Source: Acidobacteriota bacterium (GTDB lineage: Bacteria; Acidobacteriota; Blastocatellia; Pyrinomonadales; Pyrinomonadaceae). From it: 7,185 bases of DNA. The DNA lies in NCBI GenBank assembly GCA_020853255.1, contig JADYZI010000392.1:1-7185 (forward strand), written 5' to 3'. Below the pieces are notes generated by a model. That model was not told where the DNA came from and did no database searches. It saw nothing but the letters and a program-made list of their open reading frames with translations. The position numbers and the translations under genes are program-made. Of this stretch, positions 5,600-7,185 are shown in pieces (positions within the stretch are counted from its first letter, which is position 1; every line of letters starts with the position of its first letter).

Positions 5600-5690
5600 G
5601 GCACCAAGGCGCTCGCGACCCAATGTTACAGCCTACGAACATAAAGATGCCGAAAAAGCACCAAAAGTTTACACAAGCGTATGTTCCCTC

Positions 5691-7185
5691 TCACCGCCAA
5701 TTCCCGATCAAAATGAACGGCGACCAAAAATAAGGGTGTGCAAACCGTTTTGACGCCGCATTTACCAACCGCGTTGGCTTCGCACCGGCAGCCTTGTCCG
5801 GCTCGCCAAGCAGTGCAAGCTGCGCCTGCCGCAACGCCTCGGCTTTCGTTAGGTCCGGTTTTAAGTAACTACCGTAAAATCCTACCATCAGATCGCGGGT
5901 GCTTTCATCATTCACCGGCCACAAGGTAGCCATGATCGACCTCGCACCCTTTCGCTGCGCCAGCACTCCGAGCCCTTCGATCTCGCGACCGTCTGCCGTT
6001 TTCCCGCCATAACCTGTATCACACGCCGACAGCGTCAACAGCTCAACTCCCGCAAATATATTATCCGAACTCTTCACCTGGGCAAGCGTCAGCTTCTCGC
6101 CGTTGCCCATCAGCAGATACGAATTCAGCCCCTCGGCCTTTGTTCCCGGGATAAAGACAAAATGCGTCGCCGCGTGCGTGAACGGATACGCCGCCCCGAG
6201 CGACTTTCTGAACTCGGCAAAGGTGAACTTCTCGTCCAAAAGCTCCTTTCCCGCGATCAGCCCCGGCCGGCCGTTAGCTTTTCGCTCGACCGACGGATCG
6301 TTAACGATCGCTCCCAATTCCAACGGAACATTCGTAAGCGCATCCAACTTCCCCGATGGTTTGCTCGTCCCAACACCAAACGCATGCCACTGCTGCTTGT
6401 TCACCGGTTTGAAAGCAAGGTCCTGCCGCCCGGCCAATGCAAGAACGACGCTTGCGTATCGCTGCACCACATACCCTTGCTTTGCATCCCACAAAGCGGC
6501 AACGGGCACATAGCGAAGGAATTTATCCAGCGACCAGACCACCGTCCGGATGTTCGACGCCGCGAGGTCCTTCTCTATCGGCTTTACCAATTCGTTATAA
6601 AGCGCCTGTGCCGCCGGCCGCGGATCGCTCCGTTCAAACCGCACCTTTACTATCTCCGACCGAAGATCGTCAACCAGTTTCCTTAGCTGTGCTTCGGGTA
6701 TCTTGCGCACATAACCCCGCTGCGCATTAGCGGTCGTGACGATCACCGCAAGGCCCTCCGGCCCGACGACAGTCGAGACAACCGCAGTCCGCGGATCTTT
6801 CCATTCCCTGATCACATCGCGTGTCCCACGTTCGCCCGTCGGTTCAGGCGGTATGCGAGGCGAAAGCTGAGCCTCGGCCTTCGCGATCGCGACGCGCATC
6901 GCTGCCGAAGCCTTGTTAAGCTCCGCGTTCGCCTCGGCGATCGACGTCAAAATTGTCGGACGCTTATCCGCCGATGCAATTGTCCTTTCGATCTCGAGCT
7001 TTTCTATCTTCGTGCGGGCAGTGTCCACCTCAGCGAATGCCGACTCAAAAATGCCTACGGCAGTTTTCTCGGACGCCGTAAAGCTCATACGGTCGTCAAG
7101 CGATGCCACCACGCGGCCGTCACGGTTCACAAATTCAAAGTACTCTTCGTCTTTCAACATTCGTATGACGCGTTCCGCTTCAGGA
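5691..7185 (-). CDS. CHAT-domain (caspase-like) cysteine protease, C-terminal part (cut by right edge)
   Basis: The frame is open through the right edge. The ATG at 7158-7160 is probably internal, since the eight codons before it read PEAERVIR and join smoothly. Numbering from that Met, about 36-98 is an Ala/Glu/Lys-rich helical, probably coiled-coil segment, and a CHAT domain fills about 120-489. The active-site pair is present: His333 in the A-T-H motif and Cys380 in SACDTG. Other family marks are GLGVLAQRKGARSIMATLWPV (near 396-416), FYGSYL, EALRQAQ, and the ending HPYFWSPFILIGNW. CHAT proteins are relatives of caspases and separases that cut proteins and often carry N-terminal TPR repeats, which would lie outside the window. 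Here Phe follows the ATH motif instead of the common Gly. No partner or defence gene is visible. The substrate is unknown, and the family and activity calls are strong. Confidence 0.92.
   Translation of the reverse strand, partial: PEAERVIRMLKDEEYFEFVNRDGRVVASLDDRMSFTASEKTAVGIFESAFAEVDTARTKIEKLEIERTIASADKRPTILTSIAEANAELNKASAAMRVAIAKAEAQLSPRIPPEPTGERGTRDVIREWKDPRTAVVSTVVGPEGLAVIVTTANAQRGYVRKIPEAQLRKLVDDLRSEIVKVRFERSDPRPAAQALYNELVKPIEKDLAASNIRTVVWSLDKFLRYVPVAALWDAKQGYVVQRYASVVLALAGRQDLAFKPVNKQQWHAFGVGTSKPSGKLDALTNVPLELGAIVNDPSVERKANGRPGLIAGKELLDEKFTFAEFRKSLGAAYPFTHAATHFVFIPGTKAEGLNSYLLMGNGEKLTLAQVKSSDNIFAGVELLTLSACDTGYGGKTADGREIEGLGVLAQRKGARSIMATLWPVNDESTRDLMVGFYGSYLKPDLTKAEALRQAQLALLGEPDKAAGAKPTRLVNAASKRFAHPYFWSPFILIGNWR

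Noticed and set aside
5351..5623. Minus-strand open frame of 90 codons across the hairpin at 5522-5599
   Set aside because: Its middle is simply the translated CACAAAG repeat (NTKGAKG-like) and its end overlaps the LolA-like gene in another frame.
6162..6686. Plus-strand open frame of 174 codons over the CHAT gene
   Set aside because: Antisense to the conserved CHAT domain, with no recognisable protein pattern.

Overview
The window looks like chromosomal DNA from a Gram-negative-type bacterium of moderate GC content, most likely an Acidobacteriota member near Blastocatellia/Pyrinomonadaceae. This is inferred from general familiarity, not a search. The pointers are a long M14 peptidase, a CHAT protein, a LolA-like periplasmic protein, and three kinds of low-complexity inverted repeats (CACAGAGA-, CACAAAG- and CACGAA-type) that I associate with genomes and MAGs of this group and related phyla.

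Layout, left to right. (1) Positions 1-433, minus strand: the 5' part of a membrane-anchored SpoIID/LytB-like gene with a GTG start, running off the left edge. (2) Positions 434-504: a divergent control region with a perfect TATAAT for the leftward gene and two near-identical 15-bp sites that look like operators. (3) Positions 505-1084, plus strand: a compact type II toxin-antitoxin pair, a Phd/YefM antitoxin followed one base later by a RelE/ParE toxin. (4) Positions 1093-3579, minus strand: a secreted M14 zinc carboxypeptidase-like protein. Its extreme 5' end, including part of its signal peptide, is made of a 119-bp inverted-repeat element. (5) Positions 3571-4386, plus strand: a PlsC-type acyltransferase whose start codon overlaps the start of the peptidase gene head-to-head. 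(6) Positions 4387-4635: a convergent intergenic gap filled by two inverted repeats of different families. (7) Positions 4636-5460, minus strand: an exported LolA-like protein with a Pro-Thr tail. (8) Positions 5461-5690: a gap holding a third hairpin, one arm of which matches an arm in the previous gap at 35 of 36 bases. (9) Positions 5691-7185, minus strand: the C-terminal part of a CHAT (caspase-like) protease with an intact His/Cys pair, open at the right edge.

The genes do not form one operon. Most read toward or away from each other and are separated by repeat elements. Several act at the cell envelope (SpoIID-like, M14 peptidase, acyltransferase, LolA-like protein), but I see no shared pathway. 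The toxin-antitoxin pair is a self-contained module. The most unusual material is the repeats: four inverted-repeat units at three of the gene boundaries, one of them converted into signal-peptide coding sequence. No tRNA, rRNA, CRISPR array, transposase or phage gene is visible. No gene-free stretch exceeds 300 bases.
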